Part shown: in pieces, positions 25,933-35,976 of the stretch
Layout: every line of letters starts with the position of its first letter
Position numbering within the stretch: the first letter of the stretch is position 1
NCBI GenBank assembly: GCA_023386795.1
Contig: JAEWJB010000034.1
Coordinates: forward strand, 1-60,679
Reading direction: 5' to 3'
DNA length: 60,679 bases
Source of the DNA: Pseudomonadota bacterium
GTDB taxonomy: Bacteria; Pseudomonadota; Gammaproteobacteria; Xanthomonadales; Xanthomonadaceae
The notes under the pieces: model-generated
Seen by the model: only the letters and a program-made list of their open reading frames with translations
Databases searched by the model: none
What the model was told of the DNA's origin: nothing
Position numbers and translations under genes: made by a program

Positions 25933-26577
25933 TTAGCCCTGATCGGCGAGCTGCGCCGAATCGATGACGCGCTCGCCGGGTTGGGGCGCCAACGCGGCAT
26001 CGACCAGGGCCTTGGCCACCCGCTGCGCGGGATTGATGCGCCACGCGCGCGGCAGCACGGGCTCGAGCGCGCCCAGCACCGCCATGCCGATGCGTTCACC
26101 GGTGCGCGGCGGTCCGCCACGCTGCCCGCCGATCAGGCCCGGGCGCACGAGCACCAGACTGTCGAAGCGCAGCGCGCACAGGTCGCGCTCCAACTCGCCT
26201 TTCACCCGGCTATAGAAGAAGCGCGAGCCCACATCGGCGCCCATCGCCGAGTTGAGCACGAATACCTGCGTGCCTTCCTCGCGCAGCGACTGCGCCAGCG
26301 CCACCGGGTAATCGTGATCGACGCGGCGGAACGCCTCGCGCGAGCCGGCCAGTTTCATCGTGGTGCCCAGCGCGCAGATCGCTGCATCGACCTGCCAGTG
26401 CCGGGCGGCCTCGCCGAGGCCGTCGAAATCGAGCACGGGGTTATCGAGCTTGGCGTGCCGCACGACGAGCGGCCGGCGCGTTGGCGCGATGACGGCCGAG
26501 CAGCGCGGATCGTCGAGCAACATCGGCAGGGCGTGCGAGCCGACCAGGCCGGTCGCGCCGGCGAGCAGGATGCGCAT
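25933..26577 (-). CDS. NAD(P)H-binding atypical SDR (YbjT/HTATIP2-like)
   Basis: A 214-residue Rossmann protein. The N-terminal motif is LLAGATGLVGSH. AAICALGTTMKLAGSREAFRRVDHDY and VFVLNSAMGADVGSRFFYSRVKGELE match the family of HTATIP2/TIP30-like oxidoreductases. The YxxxK of SDRs is visible as YSRVK. LVLVRPGLIGG follows. The physiological substrate is unknown. Confidence 0.9.
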   Translation of the reverse strand: MRILLAGATGLVGSHALPMLLDDPRCSAVIAPTRRPLVVRHAKLDNPVLDFDGLGEAARHWQVDAAICALGTTMKLAGSREAFRRVDHDYPVALAQSLREEGTQVFVLNSAMGADVGSRFFYSRVKGELERDLCALRFDSLVLVRPGLIGGQRGGPPRTGERIGMAVLGALEPVLPRAWRINPAQRVAKALVDAALAPQPGERVIDSAQLADQG

Positions 26578-26655
26578 GGGGGTTCTCCGTTTGCCCGAAG
26601 CATAGCGCGGCCGGTGGCCTGCGCTGTCTTCGGCACAGCGGAAGAACGCACTTCC

Positions 26656-27285
26656 TCAGGTCAGCGCCGTCATCACCGCCTTGCGATATGCCGGGCGCGC
26701 CTTGAGCCGTTCGTACCAGCCCCGCAGATGCGGCAGTTCCGGCCGATCGATCGGCATCTCGAACCACGCGTAGATAAAGGACCCCAGCGGGATATCGCCC
26801 ATCGCGAAGTCCGGTCCCGACAACCATGGCGCCTTCGCCAATGCCGCGTCCGCCATCGCCAGGAGTTCACCGCAGCGCCGGATCCCCGCGGCGATCTTCT
26901 CGTGGTCGCGCAGGTCCGGCGCGGTGCGCAGCGTGCCCCAGAACACATCACGGAATGGCCCGGCGAAGCTCGAGGTCGTCCAGTCCATCCACTTCTCGCC
27001 CACCGCGCGCCTGGCCGGGTCCGCCGGATACAGCGTATCGAGCGCATAACGGGCGCTGAGATACCGCACGATGGTGTTCGACTCCCACAGCGGCAGGCCG
27101 TGGTCCTCGATCATCGGTACCAGGCCATTCGGGTTCAACGCGCGGTACTCGGGGGTATCGACCTGCCCGAATGCACCGCCGGCCTCGATCGACTCGTACG
27201 GCAGGCCGATCTCTTCCGCGCACCACAGCACCTTGCGCACGTTGCTTGAGTTGTGGCGTCCCCAGATCTTCAGCATGTGCGGCAT
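26656..27285 (-). CDS. Glutathione S-transferase family protein
   Basis: A 209-residue GST. The N-terminal thioredoxin-like domain has LKIWGRHNSSNVRKVLWCAEE (Ser/Asn at the active site), NPNGLVPMIEDHG (cis-Pro) and LWESNTIVRYL (glutathione gamma-glutamyl site). The C-terminal helical domain runs from about residue 90. An ATG three codons in (MLKIWG) is an equally good start. The substrate is unknown. The gene lies directly downstream of glgX on the same strand with only a 33-bp gap. Confidence 0.92.
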   Translation of the reverse strand: MPHMLKIWGRHNSSNVRKVLWCAEEIGLPYESIEAGGAFGQVDTPEYRALNPNGLVPMIEDHGLPLWESNTIVRYLSARYALDTLYPADPARRAVGEKWMDWTTSSFAGPFRDVFWGTLRTAPDLRDHEKIAAGIRRCGELLAMADAALAKAPWLSGPDFAMGDIPLGSFIYAWFEMPIDRPELPHLRGWYERLKARPAYRKAVMTALT

Positions 27286-27318
27286 CCCGATGGAATGCCG
27301 CCATTCTATGCCCTCGGT

Positions 27319-29493
27319 TCAGTGCGGCAGCATGCCTCCGTCAGGGGCCACCTTCGCGCTGCTGGCGATACGGTCGCGCTCCACCGCCAGCAGCGCCAGC
27401 GAACGCGGCGGGGCAGTCCACGCGCTACCACCCGGCACCGCGCGCCCGCCGTGGCGGGCCGTATCGATCAGCACCCGCCAGTGTTCGTCGTGCATCGAGG
27501 GAAGCTGGAACTCCACCGTGTTGCCCGGGTCGGCGTTGAGCAGCATCAGCAGGGTGACGTTCGCCGCCACCTGGCGCAGACCGCTGGCCGGGGCGCGGCC
27601 GTCCAGCCGCATCATCAGCGCGTGCGCGTTGGGGTCCTGCCACTGTTCCGGCGTCATCTCCTCGCCACCCGGGGCCAGCCAGGTGACGTCGCGGAAACCC
27701 AGGGCCTCGTCGTACTCGCCGTCGAAGAAGCGGCTACGGTGCAGCAGCGGATAGCGCCGGCGCAGCGACAGCAGCCGGCGCACGAAGCGCGCCTGGTCGG
27801 CCGCCGGGGCCAGGGCCGCCGCTTCCCAATCGATCCAGGTGGTTTCGTTGTCCTGGCAATAGGCGTTGTTGTTGCCGCCCTGGCTGTGGCCGAATTCGTC
27901 ACCCGCCAGCAGCATCGGCGTGCCCTGCGAAAGCAGCAGCGTGGCCAGCAGGTTGCGCATCTGCTGGCGTCGTGTGCCGATGATGGCCGGGTCGTCGGTC
28001 GGGCCTTCGGCCCCGTAGTTGGCCGAGATGTTGTTGTCGCTGCCGTCGCGGTTGTCCTCGCCGTTGGCCTCGTTGTGCTTGTTGTCGTAGGTGACCAGGT
28101 CGTTGAGGGTGAACCCGTCGTGCGCGGTGATGAAATTCACCGAGGCATAAGGGCGGCGACCCTTGTGCCGGAACAGGTCGGCCGAGCCGGTGAGCCGCGT
28201 GGCCAGCTCGGCCAGCTGCCCGGCATCGCCGCGCCAGAACGCGCGCACGTTGTCGCGGAAGTGGTCGTTCCACTCCGCCCAGCCCGGCGGAAAGCCGCCG
28301 ACCTGGTAGCCGCCCGGGCCGACGTCCCATGGCTCGGCGATCAGCTTGGTCTGGCTCAGCACCGGGTCCTGGCGCACGGCATCGAGGAAACTGCCGCTCG
28401 GGTCGAAGCCGTAGCGCTCGCGGCCGAGGATGGTGGCCAGGTCGAAGCGGAAGCCGTCCACGTGCATCTCCAGCACCCAGTAGCGCAGCGAGTCCAGCAC
28501 CATCCGCAGCGCGCCCGCGTTGGTGAGGTCGAACGTGTTCCCGGTGCCGGTGTCGTTGATGTAATAGCGGCGGTCGTCGGCCAGGCGGTAGTAGCTGGCG
28601 TTGTCGATGCCCTTGAACGAAAGGGTCGGCCCCAGTTCGTTGCCTTCGGCGGTGTGGTTGTAGACCACGTCCAGGATCACCTCCAACCCGGCGTTGTGCA
28701 GCCGCGCCACCATCTGCTTGAACTCGGCCACCGTGCGCGTGGCCATGTAGCGCGCCTGCGGGGCGAAGAAGCCGAGCGTGTTGTAGCCCCAGTAGTTGCG
28801 CAGGCCACGATCGAGCAACTGCGAATCGTCGACATAGGCATGCACCGGCAGCAGCTCGACGGAGGTGACGCCCAAGCCCTTGATGTGTTCCACCAGCGCA
28901 TCGTTGCGCAACGCCGAGAACGTGCCGCGCTCCTCCTCCGGCACTGCCGGGTGACGCATGCTCAGGCCACGCACATGGGCCTCGTAGATCACGGTGTGTT
29001 GCCACGGCACCTGCGGGCGGCGGTCGTTGCCCCAGGTGAATGCCGGGTCGATCACCGCGCAGCGCGGCATGAAGCCGGCGCTGTCGCGGCGGTCGAAGCT
29101 CAGGTCCTTGTCCTTGTGCCCCAGCGTGTACCCGAACAACTGCGGCGCCCACTTGAGTTGGCCGACGATCTGCTTGGCATACGGATCGAGCAGCAGCTTG
29201 TTGGGGTTGAAGCGGTGGCCGGCATCGGGCGCATAGGGGCCATGCACGCGGTAGCCGTAGCGCTGGCCCGGGCGTGCGTCCGGCAGGTAGCCGTGCCACA
29301 CCTCGTCGGTGTACTCGGGCAGCACGATGCGCTCGGTTTCGCGGTTGCGCTCGTCAAACAGGCACAACTCCACCTTGGTGGCGTTGGCCGAATACAGCGA
29401 GAAGTTGACGCCGAGACCGTCCCAGGTGGCGCCTAGGGGAAACGGGCGACCCTCGCGGATGCGCGAGCGCTGGGTCAGTTTGCGTGGGGGCAT
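27319..29493 (-). CDS. glgX: Glycogen debranching enzyme (isoamylase type)
   Basis: A 724-residue GH13 enzyme that hydrolyses alpha-1,6 branches of limit-dextrin glycogen. An N-terminal CBM48-like domain (PLGATWDGLGVNFSLYSANA) precedes the catalytic barrel. The catalytic Asp is in MHVDGFRFDLATIL, the general acid Glu in LIAEPWDVG, and the transition-state Asp in FITAHDGFTLNDLV. It is the last gene of the minus-strand glgA-glgB-treZ-malQ-treY operon, 19 bp after a DUF2934 gene. The ATG at 29493 gives the standard family N-terminus. Confidence 0.96.
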   Translation of the reverse strand: MPPRKLTQRSRIREGRPFPLGATWDGLGVNFSLYSANATKVELCLFDERNRETERIVLPEYTDEVWHGYLPDARPGQRYGYRVHGPYAPDAGHRFNPNKLLLDPYAKQIVGQLKWAPQLFGYTLGHKDKDLSFDRRDSAGFMPRCAVIDPAFTWGNDRRPQVPWQHTVIYEAHVRGLSMRHPAVPEEERGTFSALRNDALVEHIKGLGVTSVELLPVHAYVDDSQLLDRGLRNYWGYNTLGFFAPQARYMATRTVAEFKQMVARLHNAGLEVILDVVYNHTAEGNELGPTLSFKGIDNASYYRLADDRRYYINDTGTGNTFDLTNAGALRMVLDSLRYWVLEMHVDGFRFDLATILGRERYGFDPSGSFLDAVRQDPVLSQTKLIAEPWDVGPGGYQVGGFPPGWAEWNDHFRDNVRAFWRGDAGQLAELATRLTGSADLFRHKGRRPYASVNFITAHDGFTLNDLVTYDNKHNEANGEDNRDGSDNNISANYGAEGPTDDPAIIGTRRQQMRNLLATLLLSQGTPMLLAGDEFGHSQGGNNNAYCQDNETTWIDWEAAALAPAADQARFVRRLLSLRRRYPLLHRSRFFDGEYDEALGFRDVTWLAPGGEEMTPEQWQDPNAHALMMRLDGRAPASGLRQVAANVTLLMLLNADPGNTVEFQLPSMHDEHWRVLIDTARHGGRAVPGGSAWTAPPRSLALLAVERDRIASSAKVAPDGGMLPH

Positions 29494-29512
29494 GCGGACT
29501 CCGTGGAGGTTG

Positions 29513-29686
29513 TCATGGCGTCGAGGGGGAAGGCGGCACGTCTTCGGCGGCCGCGCGGACTTCCGCATCGACCAGCCGTTCGGCCATCCCCCAGTGACGC
29601 TCCTGCTGGCCATCCGGGCGGCCTTCGGCTTCCCAGATCTCGCGGGCAAGCTCGCGGATTCGCGTTTCGCGTTCTGTAGGGTTCAT
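29513..29686 (-). CDS. DUF2934 small protein
   Basis: A 57-residue hydrophilic protein. The DUF2934 pattern is clear: IRELAREIWEAEGRPDGQQE followed by HWGMAERLV. It starts 4 bp after the treY stop and ends 19 bp before glgX, so it is inside the glycogen/trehalose operon. DUF2934 proteins often accompany glycogen or trehalose genes in Proteobacteria; the function is unknown. Confidence 0.85.
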   Translation of the reverse strand: MNPTERETRIRELAREIWEAEGRPDGQQERHWGMAERLVDAEVRAAAEDVPPSPSTP

Positions 29687-29690
29687 TCGG

Positions 29691-32282
29691 TCAATCCGTG
29701 GAGGAAAGCCACACTGCCACCGGACTGCGTGCAAGCAGCGTCGAGAGTGGCACGCGGCGGCCGCGCTGCACGACATCGCGCTGTTCCAGCACGTCGCGGT
29801 AACGGCCGGGCGCGCACGGCAAGGCCGCCTGTCCCCACGTGCGCGGCGGCAGCACGAGCCCTTGCGCGCCGCTGTCCGCGCCAAGCCGGGCGACGGCGAC
29901 CAGCAGTTGGTGCTCGCCGTCGTCGCGCAGGAATGCCAGGACGCGTTCGCCCGCGCCGGACAGCGGCTGGTAGCGGCCGTCGGTGAACAAACGGGGATGG
30001 TCCGCACGCAAGCGCAGCAGGCGGGCGATGAGCTGCGCCTTTACCGCGCCGTCCGCCCAGTCGTGCAGCAGGGTTGGCCAGTCCCGCGAATCTTCCAGCC
30101 AGCGCTGGCGCTGCGCGTAGTCGACGGGACGCCGGTTGTCCGGGTCCACGAGCGAGAGGTCCCAGCCTTCGCATCCTTGGTACAGGTCCGGCACGCCCGG
30201 TACGGTCAGGCGCAGGCAAGCCTGTGCGAGGCCGTTGCGCGCACCGGGCACGGCGATATGACGGGCCGCCCGGCAAAGGGCCCTGCGCAACGGCAAGCCC
30301 GCGCGCGAGACCAGCGTGGCCTCGATGAAATCCTGCACGCGCTTTTCGTAGGCCGCCTGCGGGTCGAGCCAGCTGCTGCGCAGCTTGGCTTCGCGCAACG
30401 CCTTGCACTGCCATTGCCACAGGCGGGCGGCGTAGTCCCGCAGTCCTTCGTGATCGTCCACGCCCAACGCGAGCGGCCAGGCACCTACCACGGTCTGCCA
30501 CAGCATCGCCGCCTCGCCCGGGTCCGGAGCTGCCACCGGCAGGCCGCTGGCAATCGCATCGAAGCCCCGCACCTGCTCGCGCCACCACGCCGGCCATTCG
30601 GACAGCACCGCCAGCCGCGCGCGCACGTCCTCGCCACGCTTGTGGTCGTGCGTGGCGGTCGCGAGCAGCGCGCGCGGGTAGCGGCGCGCGCGCTGCCGGC
30701 AGGTGTCGTGGAACTGCACGCTCGTCAGCGCAAAGTGGTCCGGGTCGCTGCCCACCTCGTTGCGCGAGAGCAGCACGCCATGCCGGTAGAACGCGGTGTC
30801 TTCCACCGCCTTGGCGTTGAGCGGCGCGGAGAGTTGCTCGAAGCGACGGCGCAGGATGCGGCGCAAGGCGAGCTGGCTGCGCCCGGCGTCACGGTCTTCG
30901 CCCAGCCAGCGGGCCAGTGCATCCAGCGCCGCCATGCTGGCCTGTGGCTGTCCGATGCGTGCCCGCGCCAACGCGCCTTCCAGATGGGCGCGCCCCGCGT
31001 CGTCCAGGCCGTCCGCGCCGGCATAGCTGCGATACACCGGGTACTCGCGCAACAGGCAGGCAAGCGCGCGTGCCAGCATCTGCGGGCTGAACTCCCGGGT
31101 GGCCGGGTCCAGCCGGGCCAGCGCCATCTGCGCACGCACGGTGCGAATGAACTCGGCCTGCAATGGCCCGCGCAGGATCTCCTCCCGAGCCTGCCGCTGC
31201 TCCTGGCCGAAATCCCCGCTGCGCCCGCTCTCGGCCCGCCACAGCTGGCGCAGCGGGGTACGTCCGCCGCGCGCATGCAGCACGCCGCCCACCTGGTCCA
31301 TGAAGTCGTAGCCGGTAGTGCCATCGCAGGCCCAGTCTTCGGGCAGCGCCTCGCCCGGCGCGAGGATCTTCTCCACGTACAGCGCCACCGCGCCCGGCGC
31401 CAGCCCGCGGCGCCGGCCGGCCTGGTCCAGCCGCGTGCGCAGCCGGCGCAGGTAGCCGGCCGGGTCGGCGAGGCCGTCGATATGGTCGATGCGCACGCCG
31501 TCCACATGCCCTTCCGCCACCAACCGCAGCGGCAATGCGTGCACGGCGTCGAACACGGCCGGCAGCTCCACCCGCAGGGCTACCAGCGAAGTGATGTCGA
31601 AGAAACGCCGGTAGTTGACCATGTCGTTGCCGACCCGCCACCACGCCAGCCGGTAGGGCTGGCGGTCGATCAGCCGCTGCAGCCGCGGGTCGCCCTCGCG
31701 CGCTTGCGTATTGAGTTCGTCCACCCACGCCCGCAGGGCCGCCGGCGAGAGCGAGGGCAACGTCTGCGGACGCAGCGGAAATGGCTGCTCGTGATGGCGC
31801 AGTTGCACTTGCCCGTCCGGTGCGAATTCCAGTCGCAGCAGCCCGTCGGCGACCGCTTGCGCGCAGGGTCGGTCGAGCACCGGCAGCCACAACTGACCGT
31901 CATGGCCGGGCGCGCGCCAGTCCACATCGAACCATCCGGCATGGCGGCTGCGGCGTCCGTGCCTGAGCACATCCCACCACCACGCATTGCCGGCGTGGGT
32001 GGCGAGGTGATTCGGCACCAGGTCCAGGATCAGGCCCAGGCCGAGCGCGCGGGCACGACGGGAGAGCGCGAGGAAGGCCTCCTCGCCGCCGAGCTCGGGG
32101 TTGATGCGGGTCGGGTCGATGCCGTCGTAGCCGTGCGTCGAGCCGGGCACGGCGGTCGCGATGGGTGACAGGTAGAGGTGGCTGATGCCCAGCGCGGCGA
32201 AGTAAGGCAGCTGGGCGGCAGCGGCATGCAGGTCGAAGCCGGCGTGCAGTTGCAACCGCAATGTCGCGCGCAGCGGCTTCAT
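29691..32282 (-). CDS. treY: Maltooligosyl trehalose synthase
   Basis: An 863-residue GH13 enzyme that isomerises the reducing-end glucose of malto-oligosaccharides to an alpha,alpha-1,1 linkage. Motifs are RLQLHAGFDLHAAAAQLPYF and GISHLYLSPI at the N-terminus, DLVPNHLA, the catalytic Asp in VDGVRIDHIDGLADP, the Glu in LYVEKILAPGE, and TATHDHKRGEDVRARL. The ATG overlaps the malQ stop by ATGA. With TreZ it makes trehalose from glycogen-derived dextrins. Confidence 0.96.
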   Translation of the reverse strand: MKPLRATLRLQLHAGFDLHAAAAQLPYFAALGISHLYLSPIATAVPGSTHGYDGIDPTRINPELGGEEAFLALSRRARALGLGLILDLVPNHLATHAGNAWWWDVLRHGRRSRHAGWFDVDWRAPGHDGQLWLPVLDRPCAQAVADGLLRLEFAPDGQVQLRHHEQPFPLRPQTLPSLSPAALRAWVDELNTQAREGDPRLQRLIDRQPYRLAWWRVGNDMVNYRRFFDITSLVALRVELPAVFDAVHALPLRLVAEGHVDGVRIDHIDGLADPAGYLRRLRTRLDQAGRRRGLAPGAVALYVEKILAPGEALPEDWACDGTTGYDFMDQVGGVLHARGGRTPLRQLWRAESGRSGDFGQEQRQAREEILRGPLQAEFIRTVRAQMALARLDPATREFSPQMLARALACLLREYPVYRSYAGADGLDDAGRAHLEGALARARIGQPQASMAALDALARWLGEDRDAGRSQLALRRILRRRFEQLSAPLNAKAVEDTAFYRHGVLLSRNEVGSDPDHFALTSVQFHDTCRQRARRYPRALLATATHDHKRGEDVRARLAVLSEWPAWWREQVRGFDAIASGLPVAAPDPGEAAMLWQTVVGAWPLALGVDDHEGLRDYAARLWQWQCKALREAKLRSSWLDPQAAYEKRVQDFIEATLVSRAGLPLRRALCRAARHIAVPGARNGLAQACLRLTVPGVPDLYQGCEGWDLSLVDPDNRRPVDYAQRQRWLEDSRDWPTLLHDWADGAVKAQLIARLLRLRADHPRLFTDGRYQPLSGAGERVLAFLRDDGEHQLLVAVARLGADSGAQGLVLPPRTWGQAALPCAPGRYRDVLEQRDVVQRGRRVPLSTLLARSPVAVWLSSTD

Positions 32283-34219
32283 GCCGTTGGCTCCGAGCGC
32301 GCGCCGCGGCGGGCGTCGGCGAAGGCGAGCAGCGATTGCTGGAGTGGCTCCACCGGCAGCGGCTGCGGCAGGCGCCGGCGCCAGTTCGGATGCGTGGCGA
32401 CCGTGCCAGGGAGGTTGGGCTGCTCGCTCAGCGCGAGTGCGTCCTCGGCCGGCATCAGCGCCAATGCGCCCGGCGCGCGCGCGGTGTAGCGCAGCGCGTC
32501 CAGCCATGGGTCGCCCTCGGCGACTCCTTCGTTACCGCAGGCTGCGCGCAGTTGCACCACGGCGGCACGACGGGCCGCGCGTTCGGTCCGCAGCTGCGCC
32601 GCGCTGCCCAGCCCCAGGCGCTCGCGCCAGTCGAGGTCGCGGGCCGCACGCCAGCCACACAGGGTCGGCAAGTCGTGGGTACTGCTGGTGGCCACGGCGT
32701 CGGTGCGCCAGCGTCCCGGGGGCAGGAAGCGGCCATCCTCGTCGCGGCAGAACAGCAGCACGTCGGTACCAAGTACGCCACGCGTGGCCAGGTCGGCGCG
32801 CAGGCCGGGCGGGACGACGCCGAGGTCTTCGCCGATCACGATAGTGCGGTGCCGCCACGATTCCAGCGCCAGCAGGTTGAGCAGGTCGTGCAGCGGATAA
32901 CGCAGGTAGCCGCCCTCGCCCGGCGCGGCGCCGGCCGGCACCAGCCACAGGCGCAGCAGGCCGAGGATGTGGTCGATGCGCAGGCCGCCGCGGTCGCGCA
33001 TCACCGCGCGCAGCAGGTCGATGAAAGGGGCATAGCCGGTTTCGCGCAGGCCGCGCGGTGAATAGCTGGCGATGCCCCAGACCTGGCCTTCGGGATTGAA
33101 CGCGTCCGGCGGCGCGCCGAGGACCAGGCCGTGCAGCGCGGCCTGCGGCCAGGCCACGGCCTCTGCGCCGGCGGGGTCGAAACCCACCGCCAGGTCGGCG
33201 ATCAGGCCGATGCCCATGCCGCGTTCGCGTGCCTCGCGCTGCAGGCCTGACCAGCTGCGCTGCGCCAGCCATTGCGCGAACACGTGCAGCCCGGCGTCAT
33301 CGTCGCCGTGGTCGCGCGCGGCAAAGCGCGCGTAGTCGGCCAAAGCGATGCCGCCCTGCTCGCGGAAACGCAGGAAGTCGGCGTGCATGCTGGCGTCAGC
33401 GGCGTCGAAGCGGTCGTGCAACGCGCGCAGCCATTGCCACTTCGCCGCGCCGCTGGCGTGCCAGTCGATCCAGGGCTGTGCGTGCAGATCCGCGAAACGC
33501 TCGCGCAAGGCCGGCATGCCCTCAAGCGTTGCCGCGGCGCCGGGCCCGAGCACATGGGTCGGCGCGGCGTGCAGCGGATCGAAGAAGCGCCGGTCACTCG
33601 GCGAGTAAGGACTGTAGACGCCGCCATGGCGCGCGCGCGGCGCATGCACCGGGCTCAGCGCCAGCGCGTCGGCCCCCGCATGGGCTACCAGCCGCAGCCA
33701 GTCCGAGGCGCCGGCCGCATCCCCGATGCCGGCGTCATCCTCGCTGCAGGCCGAGTACACCTGCAGTGCGACGCCCCAAGCATGCGGGTCCGAGGTGCGG
33801 CATGCATCGGCCACGCGCCAGCAGCGCGGTGGAGCCACGGCAACGGCCGCGCTGTCGGTTCCCCACGACAACCGCCAGTAGCCCGGGCCAGCGGGTGCCT
33901 GGACACGCGCGTCGGCATCCACGCGCACGTCGTGCCGCTGGCCGCCTTCATCCTCCCACTGGCACGCGGTGCCCGGCGCGGCGGGCAGTGCCAGCCACTC
34001 GCCCGTCTGCGCGGTACGTAGTGGGGCATGCGCGGGCTGCGCGGAGAGCGCGCGCAGGCTTTCGCGGCACTGGCGCTCGTCCTCGGCGCGCAGGCCCAGG
34101 CCGGCGAGCAGCGAGCGCAGGGTATCCGGTGCAACCTGGCGCGGCTGGCCAGTGACGTCCACCCAGTCCACCGACAGGCCTGCGGCGTCGGCAAGCGCAT
34201 GCAGCGGCGCGGTGCTCAT
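32279..34219 (-). CDS. malQ: 4-alpha-glucanotransferase (amylomaltase)
   Basis: A 646-residue GH77 disproportionating enzyme. The catalytic residues appear in GLRIDHILGLLRLWLVP (Asp nucleophile), IVIGEDLGVVPPGLR (Glu) and TSSTHDLPTLCGW (Asp). The N-terminal 150 residues form the extra domain common in proteobacterial MalQ. It overlaps treZ upstream and treY downstream by 4 bp each. In this operon it would lengthen short maltodextrins to feed TreY. Confidence 0.95.
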   Translation of the reverse strand: MSTAPLHALADAAGLSVDWVDVTGQPRQVAPDTLRSLLAGLGLRAEDERQCRESLRALSAQPAHAPLRTAQTGEWLALPAAPGTACQWEDEGGQRHDVRVDADARVQAPAGPGYWRLSWGTDSAAVAVAPPRCWRVADACRTSDPHAWGVALQVYSACSEDDAGIGDAAGASDWLRLVAHAGADALALSPVHAPRARHGGVYSPYSPSDRRFFDPLHAAPTHVLGPGAAATLEGMPALRERFADLHAQPWIDWHASGAAKWQWLRALHDRFDAADASMHADFLRFREQGGIALADYARFAARDHGDDDAGLHVFAQWLAQRSWSGLQREARERGMGIGLIADLAVGFDPAGAEAVAWPQAALHGLVLGAPPDAFNPEGQVWGIASYSPRGLRETGYAPFIDLLRAVMRDRGGLRIDHILGLLRLWLVPAGAAPGEGGYLRYPLHDLLNLLALESWRHRTIVIGEDLGVVPPGLRADLATRGVLGTDVLLFCRDEDGRFLPPGRWRTDAVATSSTHDLPTLCGWRAARDLDWRERLGLGSAAQLRTERAARRAAVVQLRAACGNEGVAEGDPWLDALRYTARAPGALALMPAEDALALSEQPNLPGTVATHPNWRRRLPQPLPVEPLQQSLLAFADARRGARSEPTA

Positions 34220-35976
34220 GCCAGCGCCTCGCGCCAGGCAATGAAGCCATCCACCGGCAGTACGCCGCGTCCGGTGTCCACGTGCTCGGCGAGCAGCAGG
34301 CATTGCGCCCCGGTCGGCATGGGCACCGGGGCGGTGCCGAAGTTGAAGGCGACGTGCCATTGCCCGTGCGGCAGCTGCCAGCTCGCGGCCAGCGCACCCT
34401 CGCCCAGGCGGCGCGGCGGCAGCGCGCGGGCCTGGGCCAGCCCGGGCACCAGCCAGCGGCGCCGCAGCGCGAGCAGCTGCGTAAACCAGCGCCCCCAGCG
34501 CGCGCCTTCCTCGCTCGCCGCTTCCTCGATCGGTGCCCGCGAGGCCAGGAACGTGGAAGCGGCGTTGGGATCGGGAATGCGAGCCCGCGCATCGGGATCG
34601 GCGAAGGCGGCGAAGCGCGCGAATTCCCGCCGTCGTCCCTCGCGCACCGCTTCATCCAAAGGCGGCGCGAAATCGGTGAAGAACAGGAATGGCTGGCGCG
34701 CGCCCCACGGCTCTCCCATGAAGAACAACGGAATCATCGGCGTGAGCGCGGTGAGCGCCAGCGCGGCGCGCAGGCGCGGCTCCGGCAACAACGTGCGCAG
34801 GCGTTCCCCCATGGCGCGGTTGCCTACCTGGTCGTGGTTCTGCGCGAAAATCACGAAGTGGTCAGGCGACAGACCGGCGGAAGGCTCACCTCGCGCGTGG
34901 CCCAGCGCATCGCGCTGGCCCTGGAAAGCGAAGCCTTCGCCGAGCACGCGCGCCAGGTGCGCAAGCGGGTCATCGGCAAAGGCACCGTAGTAACCCTCCG
35001 TCTCGCCGGTGAGCAGCACGTGCAAGGCATTGTGGAAGTCGTCGTTCCACTGCGCGGTGTAGCCGCGAGCCAGCAGCGACGCCTGGTTGCGTTCGTTTTC
35101 CAGCACGAGGTGGACGTGACGGTCAGCCGGCATGGCCTCGGCGATGGCCGCGCGCAGCTGGTCCAGGAAAGTCTCCGGCACGATGGCGTGTACCGCATCC
35201 AGGCGCAGGCCATCGAAGCGGTACTCGCGCAACCACATCAGCGCGTTGTCGATGAAGTAGCGCTGCACCGCCGGTTGGCGGAAGTCGATGGCCTCACCCC
35301 AGGGGGTGGGCGCATCCTCGCGGAAGAACGCGGGCGCATAGCTGTGCAGGTAATTGCCGTCCGGGCCGAAGTGGTTGTAGACCACGTCCAGCAACACCAT
35401 CATCCCCTGCGCGTGGGCCGCATCCACCAGCGCCTTGAGCTGGCGTGGCTCACCGTAGGCCGCCGCCGGCGCGTATGGCAGCACGCCGTCGTAGCCCCAG
35501 TTGCGGGTGCCGGCGAATTGCGCCACGGGCATGAGTTCCAATGCGGTGATCCCCATGGCCGCCAGCTTCGGCAGCTGGGCCTGCAGGCCGGCATAACCGC
35601 CGCAGGCGCCCACGTGCACTTCGTACAGCACCGCTTCGTTCCACGGGCGGCCGGTCCAGCCTGTCTGCTGCCACGCATAGTCTGCGGCCAGCACGGCGCT
35701 GGGTCCGTGCACGCCATCCGGTTGCCAGCGTGCGGCGGGATCGGGCACCGGTGCACCGTCATCCACGCGGAAGCGATAGCGCGTGCCTTCGGCGACAGCC
35801 AGTTCGGCGAAGAAGCTGCCACCGGCCTCGGCATGCATCGGAACCGCCACGCCATCCAGCAGCAGTGCCACTTCCCGCGCGCCCGGCGCCCAGAGACGGA
35901 AGCCGGTATGTCCCGCCCGCGTGGCCCAGGCCCCCAGGGGACCCGGTGGCGCAATGGGCGCGGGCGGCGCACTCAT
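34216..35976 (-). CDS. treZ: Maltooligosyl trehalose trehalohydrolase
   Basis: A 586-residue GH13 hydrolase that releases trehalose from maltooligosyl trehalose. The N-terminal CBM48-like region is TGFRLWAPGAREVALLLDG. The catalytic Asp lies in FDGLRLDAVHAI, the acid Glu in VHLVLENERN and the third carboxylate in FAQNHDQVGNRAMGERL. The ATG at 35976 overlaps the glgB stop by ATGA; the longer frame upstream is an out-of-frame reading of glgB. Confidence 0.96.
   Translation of the reverse strand: MSAPPAPIAPPGPLGAWATRAGHTGFRLWAPGAREVALLLDGVAVPMHAEAGGSFFAELAVAEGTRYRFRVDDGAPVPDPAARWQPDGVHGPSAVLAADYAWQQTGWTGRPWNEAVLYEVHVGACGGYAGLQAQLPKLAAMGITALELMPVAQFAGTRNWGYDGVLPYAPAAAYGEPRQLKALVDAAHAQGMMVLLDVVYNHFGPDGNYLHSYAPAFFREDAPTPWGEAIDFRQPAVQRYFIDNALMWLREYRFDGLRLDAVHAIVPETFLDQLRAAIAEAMPADRHVHLVLENERNQASLLARGYTAQWNDDFHNALHVLLTGETEGYYGAFADDPLAHLARVLGEGFAFQGQRDALGHARGEPSAGLSPDHFVIFAQNHDQVGNRAMGERLRTLLPEPRLRAALALTALTPMIPLFFMGEPWGARQPFLFFTDFAPPLDEAVREGRRREFARFAAFADPDARARIPDPNAASTFLASRAPIEEAASEEGARWGRWFTQLLALRRRWLVPGLAQARALPPRRLGEGALAASWQLPHGQWHVAFNFGTAPVPMPTGAQCLLLAEHVDTGRGVLPVDGFIAWREALA

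Noticed and set aside
27253..29436. 727-codon plus-strand open frame opposite glgX
   Set aside because: Antisense to an intact, well-supported glgX. It shows no recognisable motifs and the His/Arg/Val/Gln-rich bias seen in all antisense frames of this window.
29862..32168. 768-codon plus-strand open frame opposite treY
   Set aside because: Same reasoning: treY on the minus strand is complete with all catalytic motifs; the opposite frame is a compositional artefact.
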